Assembly: GCA_027604505.1 (NCBI GenBank)
Contig: JADIIX010000128.1
Coordinates: 1 to 54,403 of the forward strand
DNA from: Gonapodya sp. JEL0774
Lineage: Eukaryota > Monoblepharomycota > Monoblepharidomycetes > Monoblepharidales > Gonapodyaceae
Length of the DNA stretch: 54,403 nt
Direction: 5' to 3'
The notes beneath the pieces are model-generated. The model did not search any database and was not told the DNA's origin. It worked only from the letters and a program-made list of their open reading frames with translations. Both the position numbers and the translations under genes were made by a program. Each line of letters starts with the position of its first letter. Position 1 is the stretch's first letter. Below are positions 41,401 through 53,594 of this stretch, in pieces.

Positions 41401-41478
41401 AATGCGGTAGCAGCGACTCACATGAACGACGAACTCCTCCTTTGTGTCGAGCTTCTCGAGGTCAGCTTTCTCGTCCAT
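38433..41478 (-). CDS. NCS1 purine/cytosine permease
   Basis: About 17 exons from ATG 41478 to TAG 38433 encode about 486 residues. Key matches: KLGVEIRGIERILPEDRTH, FANFSLWSSANMCLSTLTTG, LGPRLGVRGMVLTRFTFGYY, GWSCVNVIAGGLLLNALSDG, FGYQWVHAYERWAW, WATTITDYNCAM, SFNTALENFLLVVGYW, SKYDPTAWNSPDLLPYG and MAQVWYIG, with about twelve hydrophobic segments. The family takes up nucleobases or related compounds by proton symport at the plasma membrane. Microexons are striking: 11 bp (41310-41320), 17 bp (38626-38642), 23 bp (38756-38778) and 26 bp (39058-39083). The join between the exon ending at 39228 and the 39058-39083 exon is off by one base under GT-AG rules. This points to a sequence error, a non-canonical splice or a recent frameshift. 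All other joins keep phase. Confidence 0.9.
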
Positions 41479-43001
41479 GGCTGCTGTGTCTTTTCGTCGG
41501 GGTGGAAGGAGGGGGGGGGGGTTTGATTTAGGTGGAGGAGAAAGAGTGGTTGGTTTAATGTGGTGGGTCCAATATGGGCCTGGGGCCGAAGGGGGAAAAC
41601 GAGGGAGGGGCGAAAGTGGCACATCGATAATCGAGGAGCGGGCTTGGCGTGGACCCGGAACTTTCATGATCGTTACGACGACACTCACGTGTTAGAAAAA
41701 GTAAATATACTGATAAGGAGATTTGGGAAAGTGGACAACGATCCGCGGTTCCGATCACCATTCGGTATACTGGCATCACGAGTAGTAAAGGTCGACTATC
41801 TTATGTAGACGGTATGATTTTACACTTCTGTTGCTTACAACTTATTTAGCAAACGGAAAGAGAGCAAGAAATTCGAATAATGCTGCAGCGTTTCCTTCCC
41901 ATCTCACGCGCGGCACATGACTCAGTGTTGAGAGTAAATGAGCCGAAGCCAAGCTTTCCAGCGATTCGCGCGGGGTCCTCTATTCTAACTCCACAGGGCC
42001 GAAGTGGACATAAATTAATTTGGAAGGTGTTTTAGAATGAGGGGGCACCGGCCCGCCCTTGGATTGATTAGAGGACAGGCAGCCAGACCATAGCAAGCGA
42101 TGCAAACAAGCAAGCTACCCAGCTCTCAAACGCTCAAGTTGTCTTCTGTCTATACTGACAACAGTTGAAGGAATGCTCTTCACTCATAGTCAATCGCGTA
42201 TGGTTCGGGTTGAATTTGTTCTGCGGAGGTGGCAATGACGGAGCTGCTGATACGACGGTGACTCTTCGGAGTATCGCAGATTCGCAGATTATCTTTCTCC
42301 TATTAGTTCATCAACGACTTCTACATCTCACGGAAGCTCGCGCAATTGATTCTTGATGTCGTGCGGAATGGGAGCTGGATGGAGCTGCGTTGCAGGCGTC
42401 GTGAGTTCGTTGAGTCGGACGGAGGACCAACGGATTCCGGACACATGTGAATCGATGGCATGAGATGGCAATCGATGACAAAGAGGAAAATTTGACGGCG
42501 ACGAAGGAGAAGAAGCTGACAGGCAGACAGGCAGATAAGTTTCGAGGTCAAGGCTCTATCGAAGAGCACACCGGGAAACCTCGAAATCCAACAACCCCAT
42601 TGGCTTAGACAAGGTTCGAAAACCAGGAGAAAGTGGTTTGGAAACGCTTCACCCGTTCTGCTTGGAGGGGAGCCGGTAGGGGGTCTGTCTATCTGCATTT
42701 GCAAGTGCCGCGTTCTTTCAACACAATTATGTATGAGTTCTCAGCGCGACAACGCACGAATCGAATTGACTGAAGCAGAGCTCAGATAGAGGGAGGCTGT
42801 GTTTCTGTCTGATTTTCCTAACCCTGATGGAACTCGAACAAGACATCAGTCATTTTGCTCTTGCAACGTGTTGTACATTAAGACAAACAATAATGAATAA
42901 CATATGTGGGTTTGGAGGAATCTGGGAAGAACGCTTGCACAGTTTGTGCTTGCCCGTTCATTACACACCAATCACCAAAATCGCACACCAGCGAACACAG
43001 C
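41479..43001. other. Divergent intergenic region
   Basis: About 1.5 kb between the NCS1 permease (minus) and an ankyrin/SH3 gene (plus). The minus-strand start is preceded by a CT-rich tract. No coding frame with family features was found; a minus frame at 42321-42704 has none. Confidence 0.55.
41501..41560 (-). promoter_or_regulatory. CT-rich tract upstream of NCS1 start
   Basis: Read on the minus strand, this is a pyrimidine tract with a run of 11 C (41511-41521), about 30-80 bp before the ATG at 41478. CT-rich stretches just upstream of start codons are common in fungal promoters and leaders. Confidence 0.35.
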
Positions 43002-46000
43002 ATGCCATCATCCGAGACCGCCAACGACCGCCTCATCGCGGCCGTGGAGGATGGCGACCTCCTTCTGGTTCACTTTGCTCTCTCCAAAGGAGCGGATCCG
43101 GACTCGGCCAGAAAGCGCATTCAGCTCTCCGTGAAGCTGGCGGCAGGGATAACGAAAAAGGACGTTCGATACGGAGAGTCGGCGCTGTGCTTGGCTATTA
43201 AAGCGGGCCGGGCGGACCTCGTGGAGGCCTTGATTGAAGCACGTGAGTGAGTCCCCCGTCCCACAGCAAACACGAACAGGATCAGCGGGAAGGGCACGAG
43301 CGTTTTCGAAGACGCTCTCAGACTATGTAAAAGCTGACTCAAAACGAAGGAGCCAGAATTTTTGCGTCGTACCTCATTGAGAATCCTCTGTGGGAGGTTT
43401 CTGCGTCCCATCACCACTTGCGAACTGAACGGGTTGGAGGATCATGCGGAGTTTTTGCCCATCTGGGAAAGCTATTGGCTCTAAGATATCGGAGACGGCA
43501 GTTTGAGGTTTCCGGTGACTGACGTCGTCTCTCTCCATGTCCGTGTGGGCCCAGGATGCGACCCCTCCCTCCCCATCACCTGGGTTCTCCCCGCTCCCCA
43601 CCAAACCTGGACCCTCGAACGATGGAACCACGACCGGTGGTTTGAAAACTCGAGCGTTCATTTCGAAACCGCGCTCGAGCTTGCCCTCGCCCGTGGGACT
43701 TTCCCGTTCAACATGACTGGGGCCAACTTGGAATTCCACAATCCAACCGAGGCAGAACACGTGCGGGTCATGGTTCCACTCAATCCAGACCTTGTGATTG
43801 TCAATGCTTTGCTGATTGCCGGAGCACGGGTCACGAGCGGCGCGAAACGCGCGGCCGCCAAGCTGACAGCCGGGATCAACAGTTGGGGGAACGAAGCGGA
43901 ACCCAGGCCGGAGTTCGAGGCTGCTTTACGTCAAAATCTCAGGGACACCCTCGGTGAAGATTATGAGGATGGTCCGTGGGATTTCTCTGACTGGGTGGAC
44001 GATTCTGTGCCTCCAACAGAATTGGAAGGGCCTGCACACATGGTGGCGAACGGACAAGCACACGAATCGTCAGCGGTGGCGGATCTTGTCTCGGTTGTCT
44101 CTCCTACGGAAGTGAAGCTGAACCCTGATCTACCTGTCGCTAATGGCCATGTTGACAGTCACTCTGATCCACCGCTACCTGATTTACCGGAGGAAGAACA
44201 TTCGATCAAAATCGCCTTTGCGACCGTTGAAGCTCAATCTGATGGAGAAGATGCTGTTACTCCGCTGGCTGACGACAAACTAGAATCGAAAACTGAACAG
44301 GAACATCACGACATGACTTTTCCTCGCGAGTTGTCCCCCCCACCTCTGCCCCACGCTCCCCACGACACCGAAGAACCGGACCAAACCGTTCAACTCCCGC
44401 CTCCAGGTCCCGCACCGTCAAGCGTTCACGGTGACGAGCATGAGCATTCATTACCACAAACTAGAGGCTCTCCACTTCCGAGTCTCCCAGATCCGGCGAA
44501 TGTTCAGAGCGAAGATATCTCCAATGAACTCCCAGAGCATGACCCGTCCGGCAGGACCGCGCAGCCAAGTGTTCCTGATTCTCAAGCAGTAGAGCAAACA
44601 CAGGACTCGCGACAGCTCTCCCTGTCCCCAGAGGGCTCGTCGAATCTCACCTCCACCGCTATCCAACACTCACCGACTCTACCTCCCATTCCCCTTCCCT
44701 CTCCCCTTCCCTCGTCCGATCCCGTCGTTCCTACTGATCAGCCGAGCATGTCACTCGCGGACGCCTTGTCTGCACCGCCCGCCCCACCGTCACTTCCCCT
44801 GCGTCTCCCGAGTGGTCTCGCTCGCGCTGCAGTAGAAGATTCACACACCTACACACCTATTCCACCCGAGCCGAGTACACCCTTTAGGCTCTCGGCGAAC
44901 TCGAACGCAGTATCTGGGCCATCTCTCTCCACACGCTCTTCGTCTTCGTTCTCTTCACAGTCGGAGCAGGTAGCTGCAGCGGCTGCGCGCATTTTTAGAG
45001 GAGACGACACTTCTGACGAAGAAGCTGACGTTGTAGCGCAAGAGTTGCCTGCACATCCGCGGAAAAATGGTGCAGCTGGTGCAAACGGCGTTGGGACCCC
45101 TGCGCCGGGCTCGCGACAGCAACAACAGCAAGTGGCGGTAACCACCTCCCCTGCCCATCGTCGTCTGCCATCTCTGCCTTCTGAGCAGGATGGCGGCGGT
45201 TCTCCCATCAGCCTCACCAATATTTTCCAGAGTCTCTTTGGATCAACTGCAGCTCCATCGGGGAAGCCAACCCAGCAACCTCAGCGACCTCCACAGTCAC
45301 AGCAGGGTATACAAAGAAGACAAACTACTGGGCCAGGATCGAGGACACCCAGGGAGCTTGCCGCTGTAGCTCCTGCTGCCTCAGTTATATCCTCGCAAGG
45401 GCAAGCCCTACCGGCGCAGCACCGAGGGGTCTCCGCCGTCTCTACTCAGCTAAACGGTGGAGTGGATTCTGCACAGCTGAGGAGACGGTTGACTGTAGCC
45501 GGACCTCCCACAAGTTTGCAGTCGAATGCCCCTCCGACTACGCGTGCTGGTCCCGCACCAACCTCTGCTGCTCCTCCAGATGTTGGGCGTGTTACACAGA
45601 CGGCGCAAGAGCACCTTGACATGCATTTAGTTACAGCTCTGACGGAACAACTCCGCACGCAATCTGCGCTCGCCTCTCGCTGCGAGATCCTTGAATCCCG
45701 CAACGAAGAACTCAGCGTACGCCTTGAGAGCGTCTTGCGGGCGTCTCGAGAGCGAGAGATGAGGACCACCGAGGCAGAGGCGAGGGCGGTGGTAGCGGAG
45801 GAGCGGATGCATTCCGCAGAGGAGAGAATGCGTGCCGCACAACGCGAGGCAGAAGATGCGCGGGAAAGAGCTGCACTCGTCGACGCGACTGCTGAAAAGC
45901 AAACGAGAAGGATTGAGAGATTGGAGTGGGAACTGGCATCAGAACGGACTCGATCGAGGGAGCTGGAGCGAGAAGGGTTTGAAGTGAAGGAGAAGCTGGC

Positions 46001-47253
46001 GGCGGCACTTCGGGACGTCGCATATGCAGGAGAGAAGGCACACAAGGCAGATAGAGAGGCCATGGCCGAACGGGCGAAGCGAATGGCAGCGGAGGGGGAC
46101 CTTACGAGGATGAGGGATGATGTAGAGGAAGCCGCAAAGCAGCTGACCGCGGAGACCGAGCACATGCGAAATGAACTGACGCGTGAAATTGCTGCCGAAC
46201 GAGAGCGATATGAGGCACTGGAGAGGGAGTTTGCTGCGTACAAAGCATCGCATCAGGCAGGGACGTTGGGAGGAGTGGTCGGGAGTCGATTGGCGGTTTC
46301 TTCGCGAGGATTAGACGACTCGTTCCAGTATGCCGAGCTTATGTCAACGGCATCGGATGAGGAACGCGATCATGACAGGATCGGTGGTCTTGCTGCGTCT
46401 GATGGAGCGGCTCTCAGGCCCCTTGTTGCTCCCTCGGAACGAGATATCACGGAGGTTGAGTTTTCCCCCTTCCCAGCACGGCGACCTGGTGCGATCCCGG
46501 GACTTCCTCCGTCTGTAGCACCGTTTGCACTTCATGCACCAACTGCTCGTGAGACACCCACGGCGGCGGCTGTGCAGCCAGTCTTCTCCCGACCGTACAT
46601 TGAGGTTCTCGCCCATACGCCAGCGCCTAACAAGGTTAGGCGCAAGCTGTACGCAGTTGCGGAGTATCGAGCGCAGCAGAAGGACGAGGTGACGCTCAGG
46701 CTAGGTGATGAGGTGTTTTGCATGTGGGAGTTCTTGGACGGATGGGGTGGTGGTGAGTTTGTACCGTGTGCGTTCGTTCTGGTGGATTAGAGTCACCAGA
46801 GGTCTGTTTTCTCTACCTACCTTGCCTTTAGGTACCAACAAAACCACAGTTCAATCGGGATACTTCCCACTCTCTGTTTTATCAGTCGATCCGCCTGTAG
46901 CGCCCACTCAACACGCCAATGTCGAACGCGAATACTTTGTCCATCCGACCACCGCTACCTCCAATGAATTCGCACATCGGTCACCCGAAACCCACGGGAT
47001 CAACCCTCGTACCGTATCCCGGACAATAGGAGGTGGATTGGATACGAATTCCAACCGCACCCACGGAATCGTGTTCCCTTCTTCCAAAGGCACCGTGCGT
47101 GTGCCACCGGGAAATGAAGACTGGGAAAGGAGAACATCTGGAGAAAATGAGGCGAGAACCGGGAGCGTGATACCTGTTGTGACGGTCACAGAGATTCTCA
47201 CCAACGGTTGGAGTAATCATGAAAGTTCGACAGATATTTACGGGCCCATGTGA
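43002..47253 (+). CDS. Ankyrin-module / long coiled-coil / SH3 protein (family member 4)
   Basis: Exons 43002-43242, 43555-46752 and 46832-47253 encode 1286 residues. The N-terminal module has DRLIAAVEDGDLLLVHFAL, ARKRIQLSV and ESALCLAIKAGRADLVEAL, then after the intron CDPSLPITW, ERWNHDRWF, ALELALARGTFPFNMTGANL and LVIVNALLIAGARVTSGAK. A Pro/Ser-rich acidic middle follows, then a long Arg/Glu/Ala-rich coiled coil (about 772-981). The SH3 domain (about 1108-1166) reads KLYAVAEYRAQQKDEVTLRL, then FLDGWGGG, an intron, then GYFPLSVL. A Ser/Thr-rich tail of about 120 residues ends the protein. The architecture suggests a dimeric scaffold. Closest relative here: the gene at 8667-14790, with the same first intron position. 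Confidence 0.9.
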
Positions 47254-47888
47254 GCAGAATCAGGTGCGAGGTTCGGATGTGGACCTTTTTAAGAACCACC
47301 GAGTATCATCGTACGTATGTATGTATTGGAAGTTCAGTATTACAGGCCAGTATTTATGCAATGTACATGAACGTGTTACACTCATCAAATAAATAAGTGG
47401 ACGGTAAATCAGTTGTTAGATCCGAAGAATCGCCTAACCGCCTCGGATTCACAGTGCTCCCACGTCTCCACCTTGAGGAATATCTGAGTCAACGGGGAGA
47501 CTACAATCCGGTGCATTGTAGTGCTGTCTAGAAACTAAAGTACCCTTCTTCTATTGATCGATAACACTAAGTCTCAAAGATCGTACCCGTTGAAAACAGC
47601 CAAAAAAGAGTGAATATCAAGCACAGTATAAAATGCTGGAAGTCAATGTTTGGTGGTGGAAGGGATCCCAGATCCCCTTGGAGGGCTGGATAATTGCAGT
47701 GCCGAAAGGGTCAGGGAAGATTGAGAATCCGCGACTTATATACGAGACATCGAAAATGCTGCGTAACTTGCTGTCACCGATTCGAAGCGGCGAATTTGCT
47801 CTTTTGACTTGCCAACGTTCGCTACTATGTCGAAAACCGATTCGATCAAACCCCAGTCTCAATACGAGTGAGAGCGTCGCACAATGAA
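47254..47888. other. Intergenic, nothing recognised
   Basis: Holds the 3' region of the ankyrin/SH3 gene and the promoter of the flavoprotein gene. AATAAA is at 47388-47393, about 135 bp after the stop. No other signal is clear. Confidence 0.5.
47388..47393 (+). terminator. Poly(A) signal-like AATAAA after ankyrin/SH3 gene
   Basis: AATAAATAA lies 135 bp after the stop at 47253, a plausible distance for a fungal 3' untranslated region. Confidence 0.3.
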
Positions 47889-50570
47889 ATGAGCTGTCAC
47901 CACCTGGATCCGGTATCTCAAATCCGTGTTGTCCCATCTGAAAACGTCATTTATAGTGTCATCATCGTCGGTGCAGGCCCCGCAGGGTGCATGGCTGATC
48001 TGTGTCTGACGACTTACGGGTTCAGCATCTTGCACATCGATGACAGACCAGAAACAACTCGAGCTGGTCGTGCCGACGGCATTCAACCTCGTACAATTGA
48101 AGTTCTTCGTAACATTGGTGGGGTTCAACCGGAGGAGGCCAGCGCCAGTTTGGCGAAGCGTATGATCAAGCAGGGAGTGCGGTATGTTAAACGCACAACC
48201 AGGTTTTCCTTTCGAACCTCCAATGATTCAGACGGAGATATTTTTCTCAGCGTTTACGAGGGAGCTTTCTGGGATCCTACTCCAGATCAGCAGCTCGCTC
48301 GTACATCTCGTGTACGATCCTGTCCCGATTTCATCGACGTCGGGGATCCCTACACGCTCTTACTGCATCAGGGACTGATTGAACGGGCATTCTTGGATGA
48401 AATTGAGGCCGTGAGTGCTGCCCGGACTGTTTGGAAACTCGATTTTGCCTTGCCTTGTCAACCTCACCGCTGCGCACAATCCAGAGGCGAAAACATCTCC
48501 CCGCTGGAAAGAAGACGCCCGCACCCCACGGCAATGTTTTCCGCCCATACAAATTCGACACTTGCTCCACCGATGAGTCCAACTCCGACTTTCCCGTATC
48601 CGCCACTTTCCACCACGCCGAAACTGGAGAGAAGTTCGTCGTACGAGCAAAATATCTGTTGGGTCTCGACGGTGCCAAATCGCTCGTTCGTCGTGCAATT
48701 TCGGGAGGACAGGAAGGTGATGGGGAGTGGAAGGGAAAAATCCGAATGGTTGGCGACGCTTTGGATATCATTTGGGGTGTCATGGACGTGGAAGTGTGAG
48801 CTTTTTTGAACGAATTCTTCATAAATTTTCTAAATGTTCTTCAGAGACAACTTCTCCGATCTGATCCTGTCCTTCTTTGCTCCACTTTCCACAGCAAAAC
48901 GGATTTCCCCGACATCCGCGCCAAATGCCTCATCCATTCCAAAGCGGACGGATCCATCATGGTTATTCCCCGTGAAGCCGGTCTCGTCCGCCTCTACGTC
49001 CAACTACAGCAAGAGCTCGGACCGGACGGCAAGCAGAAACACTTTGGTCGAGATGCAGACGAGGCCGTTTGCAAAGCCAGGGCGCAGAAAATTTTCGAGC
49101 CGTTCAAGCTTGAGTTTGGTCGGACGGAATGGTTCTCCGTGTACCGTGGGTATGAGAGATCCTGTGGGCTTCTCCTTCTCACGATTGCATCTCCTTCTCA
49201 GAAATCGGACAACGGATCGCTTCAAAGTACACTCTCGACAACCGCGTGTTCCTCGGCGGTGACGCAACTCACACTCACTCCCCGAAAGGTGTGTGGTCGC
49301 AACTCAGATTCTTACTCTCCCAGATGTTCTGTGTGACCTACTCCCCCATTTCCCCTCGCGTCACTGACAGCCGGCCAAGGGTAAGCTCTCAATGGTTGTT
49401 GAAATTCCAAGCTGTATATTGTGTGCTGACGTGTTTTGGCACAGCATGAACATTTCCATGCTTGACATGTACTCCCTCGCATGGAAGATCAACTTGGTTG
49501 AGAAGGGTCTCTCTGACCGAAATATCCTCTATCCTACGTACGAGCAAGAACGAAAAGGCGTTGCTGAGGAACTCCTCGCTTTCGACAAGGCCTACTCCCA
49601 GCTCTTCTCGGGCCGCCCAGCATCTTTGGAAAATATGACCAAGAACAAAGTTGGGGCCGTTGACCCGGAATTGTTCATCGAGATGTTCAAGAAGAACAGC
49701 TTTTTCACGTCGGGCTGTGGTGCAGTTTACTTCGCAAACGTGCTGAACGCACTTCCGGACTCAACGCTGGTCAAGGGGTATCCAAAGAAGAACGTATTCA
49801 ACCCGGAGGGCACCAAGTTGGTTGTTGGACAGAGGCTCTTACCGAGCAAAGTCACTCGTGCGATAGACGCGAATCATGTCAACATTGAGCAGGAAGTCAA
49901 GATGAACGGCGCTTTCCGGTGGGTTGTTGATTGTCCGACTTTGTCTTCCCTCACTCGTAGATTTATATTTCGCTTTCTCTCCAGAATCCACGTGGTTGCG
50001 GGGAACTACGTCAACGCCCTTCCTCGCTTGGCCGCTTTGGACAAGTTCCTCGACTCACCCAAGTCCTTTTTGAACCTCTACCGCCCCAAGCCTGGTGTCA
50101 AAGCAGCAATAGTCTACAATACCCACAGTGATCAACATATTGAGCCAGAGCGGTCGACCCGATCCCCGAACTATAACCCTTTCTTCGACTTCCTTTACAT
50201 CTTGGCGACACCGCATACTGAGTGGGATGTGAGATCCTCGACTTGTTGTTTGATGTTGTTCACAACTCTACTGGGACCAACCGTGGCGGTTTTCTTGAAC
50301 ATATAGATCCGAGACCTCCCCTACAACACCCGCATCTACCGTGAAAATATCTACTCCGACGAGCTGTTTGATCGTCGTGTTGGAAAGGACGTGCAGGCGC
50401 CACTTCACTCCAAGTGGGGTGTTTCGACCGAGCGTGGTGGAATCGTTGTTGTGAGGCCAGACGGATACGTGGGAGCCGTTGTCTCGCTGGACAGTGATGG
50501 CTTTGAAGCCCTCAATGCATACTTTGCTGGATTTTTGACACCCACGGCGGCCATCACCCACAAATTATGA
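47889..50570 (+). CDS. Phenol 2-monooxygenase-like FAD aromatic hydroxylase
   Basis: Nine exons (47889-48181, 48251-48410, 48485-48795, 48895-49145, 49202-49288, 49371-49380, 49445-49918, 49985-50228, 50307-50570) encode 697 residues. The FAD-binding motif [10 protein letters not shown] (Gly28-Gly33) is followed by [43 protein letters not shown], the DG motif [38 protein letters not shown] and the GD motif [17 protein letters not shown]. The C-terminal thioredoxin-like domain ends [13 protein letters not shown] and AYFAGFL. This order is typical of class A flavin monooxygenases of the phenol hydroxylase group, which hydroxylate phenols with NAD(P)H and oxygen. AGQG is encoded by a 10-bp microexon. 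The start is the first in-frame ATG before the FAD motif; a further upstream exon is possible. The exact substrate is unknown. Confidence 0.93.
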
Positions 50571-51100
50571 GTATGTTGGGTGCCACGGACAATTTAGATT
50601 CAATATCATATCTCTGCTGTCTGCGGTCGATATGTATGATGATGCCTTGTTTTACGAATTTGACGAAGATGCATATTATCCTGCCACATGAAGGACGACT
50701 TATCTCACTTCTAGATTGTTTTGCGCTTGTGTCAGAACCTATCTGCTTTGGATTTCCCGAAGAGTTACGCATTTTAACCTGCAGGTTCGAGTGGCTACCA
50801 ATTTGCCCGTTTTTGGATCACCGCCTGATCGCCCCGTCTTTGAAAGAAAGTATGGTTCAAAAGCAGTATTACATGAGATTCGGAACATTTTGATGTCTTG
50901 GATATTCTTATTTGCCGAGTGCCACGTGGCTTGCAGGGAGGTTTGTGTTTGCTCGTCTCGGTGCCATACACGGCACTTGCAAGCAATCAGAACTTTGACA
51001 TATACCCGGCGTGCGATTTTGAGCTCTTATACCTTTGCGGATTGTTCTGTTATTTCTATTCCCTCATTACCCCGTTTGGTACCCCTTTGGTCGAGAAAGA
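50571..51100. other. Intergenic, nothing recognised
   Basis: Between two plus-strand genes. The frame of the next gene is open upstream to 51035, but the conserved module begins right after the ATG at 51101. Confidence 0.5.
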
Positions 51101-52845
51101 ATGAGCTTCGATCCGTCACGGTTATTGATTGACGCATGCGAGCGCGCTGATTCAACAACCGTACGCTCTCTGCTTAAAAATGGAGCAAATCCGAACGCTA
51201 GGAAAAGGATAATTTTGACGGCATCAGTACGCGACTACAATGTGCGAGGAGGCGAATGTTCTATAAAATCAGACGTGGCAGAGGGGGAGCACGCAATCGT
51301 ACTCGCCATCATCACAGGAAACGTGGACTGCCTGCGCGCTTTGCTCGATGCCGGAGCGGACCCGAACACTCAGCCAACTTGGCCCATCGCTAATTCGTGG
51401 AAGGCAAATGGAAAATGGTCGAACTGGAGTCTCGAGGCTTGGACGGAACGCAGATGGTACTTTTTATTCTCATTTCCGGATTTAATATCTCTTGCTATGG
51501 CGTACGGGGGCTCTGTTACATGCTGGGGGGGTTCCAAAGCGATCTCGTGGCAAAACGACATCAACACCGCATGCAGAATCCGGGTCAACAAACGTGGCGC
51601 CATCGAACAAGGTCTTGGACAATCGACCTTAGCAAATCCTCGATGTCATGCTGACGTATGTGAGGTCGTGCAACTCAAGCCTAATATCGACATGGTTCAC
51701 CTTCTCCTGTCCTACGGAGCCTACACCACTGAAACCGCACTGGTCGCCGCACGAGCATCACTGGACCCAGCTCTCCTTACACTCCTTGAAAATCACACCC
51801 CTTTTCCTGCTAAGTTGTCACCCGTCTCCTCACCACTGGCCATCACAACCGAGTCGACCTCCACGCTCCGCTCAGTTGGCTCAACAAACTTTGCGGCCGT
51901 TTCGTCTTCTACATCACGTCCACTGGAATCATTGACCGAAACGTTGCTGGCCCGTATTGCTTCTCTTGAAAGCGACAACGCGACTCTTCTGGCAAAACTT
52001 GCAGTGTACACTAGCCCCACCGTTGCCGCAACTGCTGTTCCTGTGGCTACCCAGAATGTAAGTTGACCTTCTGAACGAGAATATGGGAAATGACGGAGGA
52101 TAGCGATTGCACGTGCAAAAAGTTCTGCGAGGGTGAAACCCACAATCGATTCACTCCCTGTGCAGCCCCTCCCCTGGCTTCGCTCTATCAATCGACTTAT
52201 TTTTCAACCCGTTATATGCCTTGCTTTTGCATTAGGTTCCGACCCACCCCATTTTTCCCTCTCGCCCGAACCCCCTTCCAGAGGCAGTTCCTGTCGGTGC
52301 CCTCATGTTCGCTCACACTCCTCGAACTGCGCAAAGCGACGACGAAATTGATGTGGCGAATGAGGATAGAATTTTTGTAGAGGTGGCGCACGGGAGCGGG
52401 TGGGGCAGTGTGAGTTATTCATGGTTACGTTCTCGCTGTTGGTGTCCCGTCGGAAGAGACTGACTCCGGGACCATAATGCACCGATCTCAGGGCCTTAAT
52501 ACTACGACTGGACTCACGGGTTTATTCCCGTTCTCGATCCTCGCCGCAAACCCACCGAAAACAGTGTCATCGCCGAGCTCAACAGCAACATCGACCATCG
52601 CTCCTGCCACCACCACTAAAACCTCTTCGGTGGGCGTACCCGGCAGTTCAGCGAGTCTTTCGTCTACTGGCATCAGTTTTTCACCTGCCGCCGCGACCAC
52701 GACCTCGGCCGTTTCGATTGCCACCGCCACCGCCACCGTTGCAGGGGACACCGAATCCGATTCTACCGATACACAACCGGAATGGGGGTTTGGTTTGCTG
52801 ACTGCGGCAGTCAAAGGAGCGGTTCGGAGCTGGGGCTGGTTGTGA
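51101..52845 (+). CDS. Short ankyrin-module / SH3 protein (family member 5)
   Basis: Exons 51101-52057, 52236-52409 and 52492-52845 encode 494 residues. The N-terminal module shows LLIDACERADSTTVRSLLKN, NPNARKRIILTASV, LAIITGNVDCLRALLDAG, then GKWSNWSLEAWTERRWYF, SLAMAYGGSVTCWGG and NIDMVHLLLSYGAYTTETA. A short coiled coil (about 282-311, LTETLLARIASLESDNATLL) replaces the long middle of its relatives. The SH3 domain (about 339-395) reads ALMFAHTPRTAQSDDEIDVA, then GSGWGS, an intron at the family position, then GLFPFSIL. A Ser/Thr/Ala-rich tail with a final WGFGLLTAAV segment ends it. It looks like the minimal form of the module-plus-SH3 design. Confidence 0.9.
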
Positions 52846-53594
52846 GCTCCACCTCCAAGGTTGTCCTGGGTCATTGAGGGGACTTTCCTGAGTGAGGACG
52901 GTTCGAGTGGACTCGTGTTACGCGTGCGACAACACGTGACGAAGGTGGTGATGGGAAGTGCGATGTGGTTTTATTGGACGCTTGGCGTTTAATGATGCTG
53001 AACAGGTTCTTGAACGCTCCTCGGTCCCATGTACGATTCTTTGGAGTTTGCGAAACATCCTTCCTGGTTTTCGAGGATGGGAATCTCGGAAAGTGGATAC
53101 CAAATCAAAAAGATGCGACTTATGTGAAGCTGCTATCCTCTCCCCCTGTCTGTTATTGTTGTTGTTGTTGTTGTTTTCGTTTTGCCTTCCCCTGCGCTTT
53201 TGCCCGGGCCGTTTTTTGTTTTGCTTTCGTTAGGCCATAATTTCCTCGTATCTCCATTGCCTATCATATCCCCCTGCCACCTATTGAACATAGACAGTCC
53301 CAGTCGCGCAAGTCCGCACTGGTTAAGTTTTGGTTTAGAAGATGGCCTCTGAGAAGGCGCTGTGATAAATAATTATAGAAATGGAATTAACGACACGGCA
53401 ACTCCGTCTTCGATAGATTCTGAACTGCCTTGTCTGGTATATCCATATCGAGAATTTATGATCTGCAGGCTTTTTCCTGAGGACCCTTGTTTCAGTAGGC
53501 CGCCACACCATGCAAACTTGAAAATTGGTCATCGGTGGCGAGCGGACGCATTGCTGGCATAAAATTACAAAGCGTTGCCTCGAAAAGCGAAGCC
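52846..53594. other. Intergenic, with TTG microsatellite
   Basis: Holds the 3' region of the short ankyrin/SH3 gene and the promoter of the CBM1 gene. A TTG run sits at 53156-53176. No gene is recognised. Confidence 0.5.
53156..53176 (+). repeat. (TTG)n microsatellite
   Basis: About seven TTG units in noncoding sequence. Likely length-variable. Confidence 0.85.

Noticed and set aside
45446-46243. Minus frame of 265 codons, Ser/Ala/Arg-rich
   Set aside because: It lies antisense to the coiled-coil exon of the ankyrin/SH3 gene. The regular Arg/Glu/Ala codons there keep the opposite strand open by chance.
47889-50570. Aromatic catabolism gene cluster (flavin hydroxylase with VOC dioxygenase-like protein)
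   Set aside because: The two genes are 15 kb apart, with four unrelated genes and a transporter pair between. The VOC protein may lack a metal ligand, so no pathway cluster is claimed.
53535-53594. N-terminal extension of the CBM1 protein from an upstream GTG-type frame start
   Set aside because: The ATG at 53595 is followed directly by a good signal peptide. The extension would bury it.
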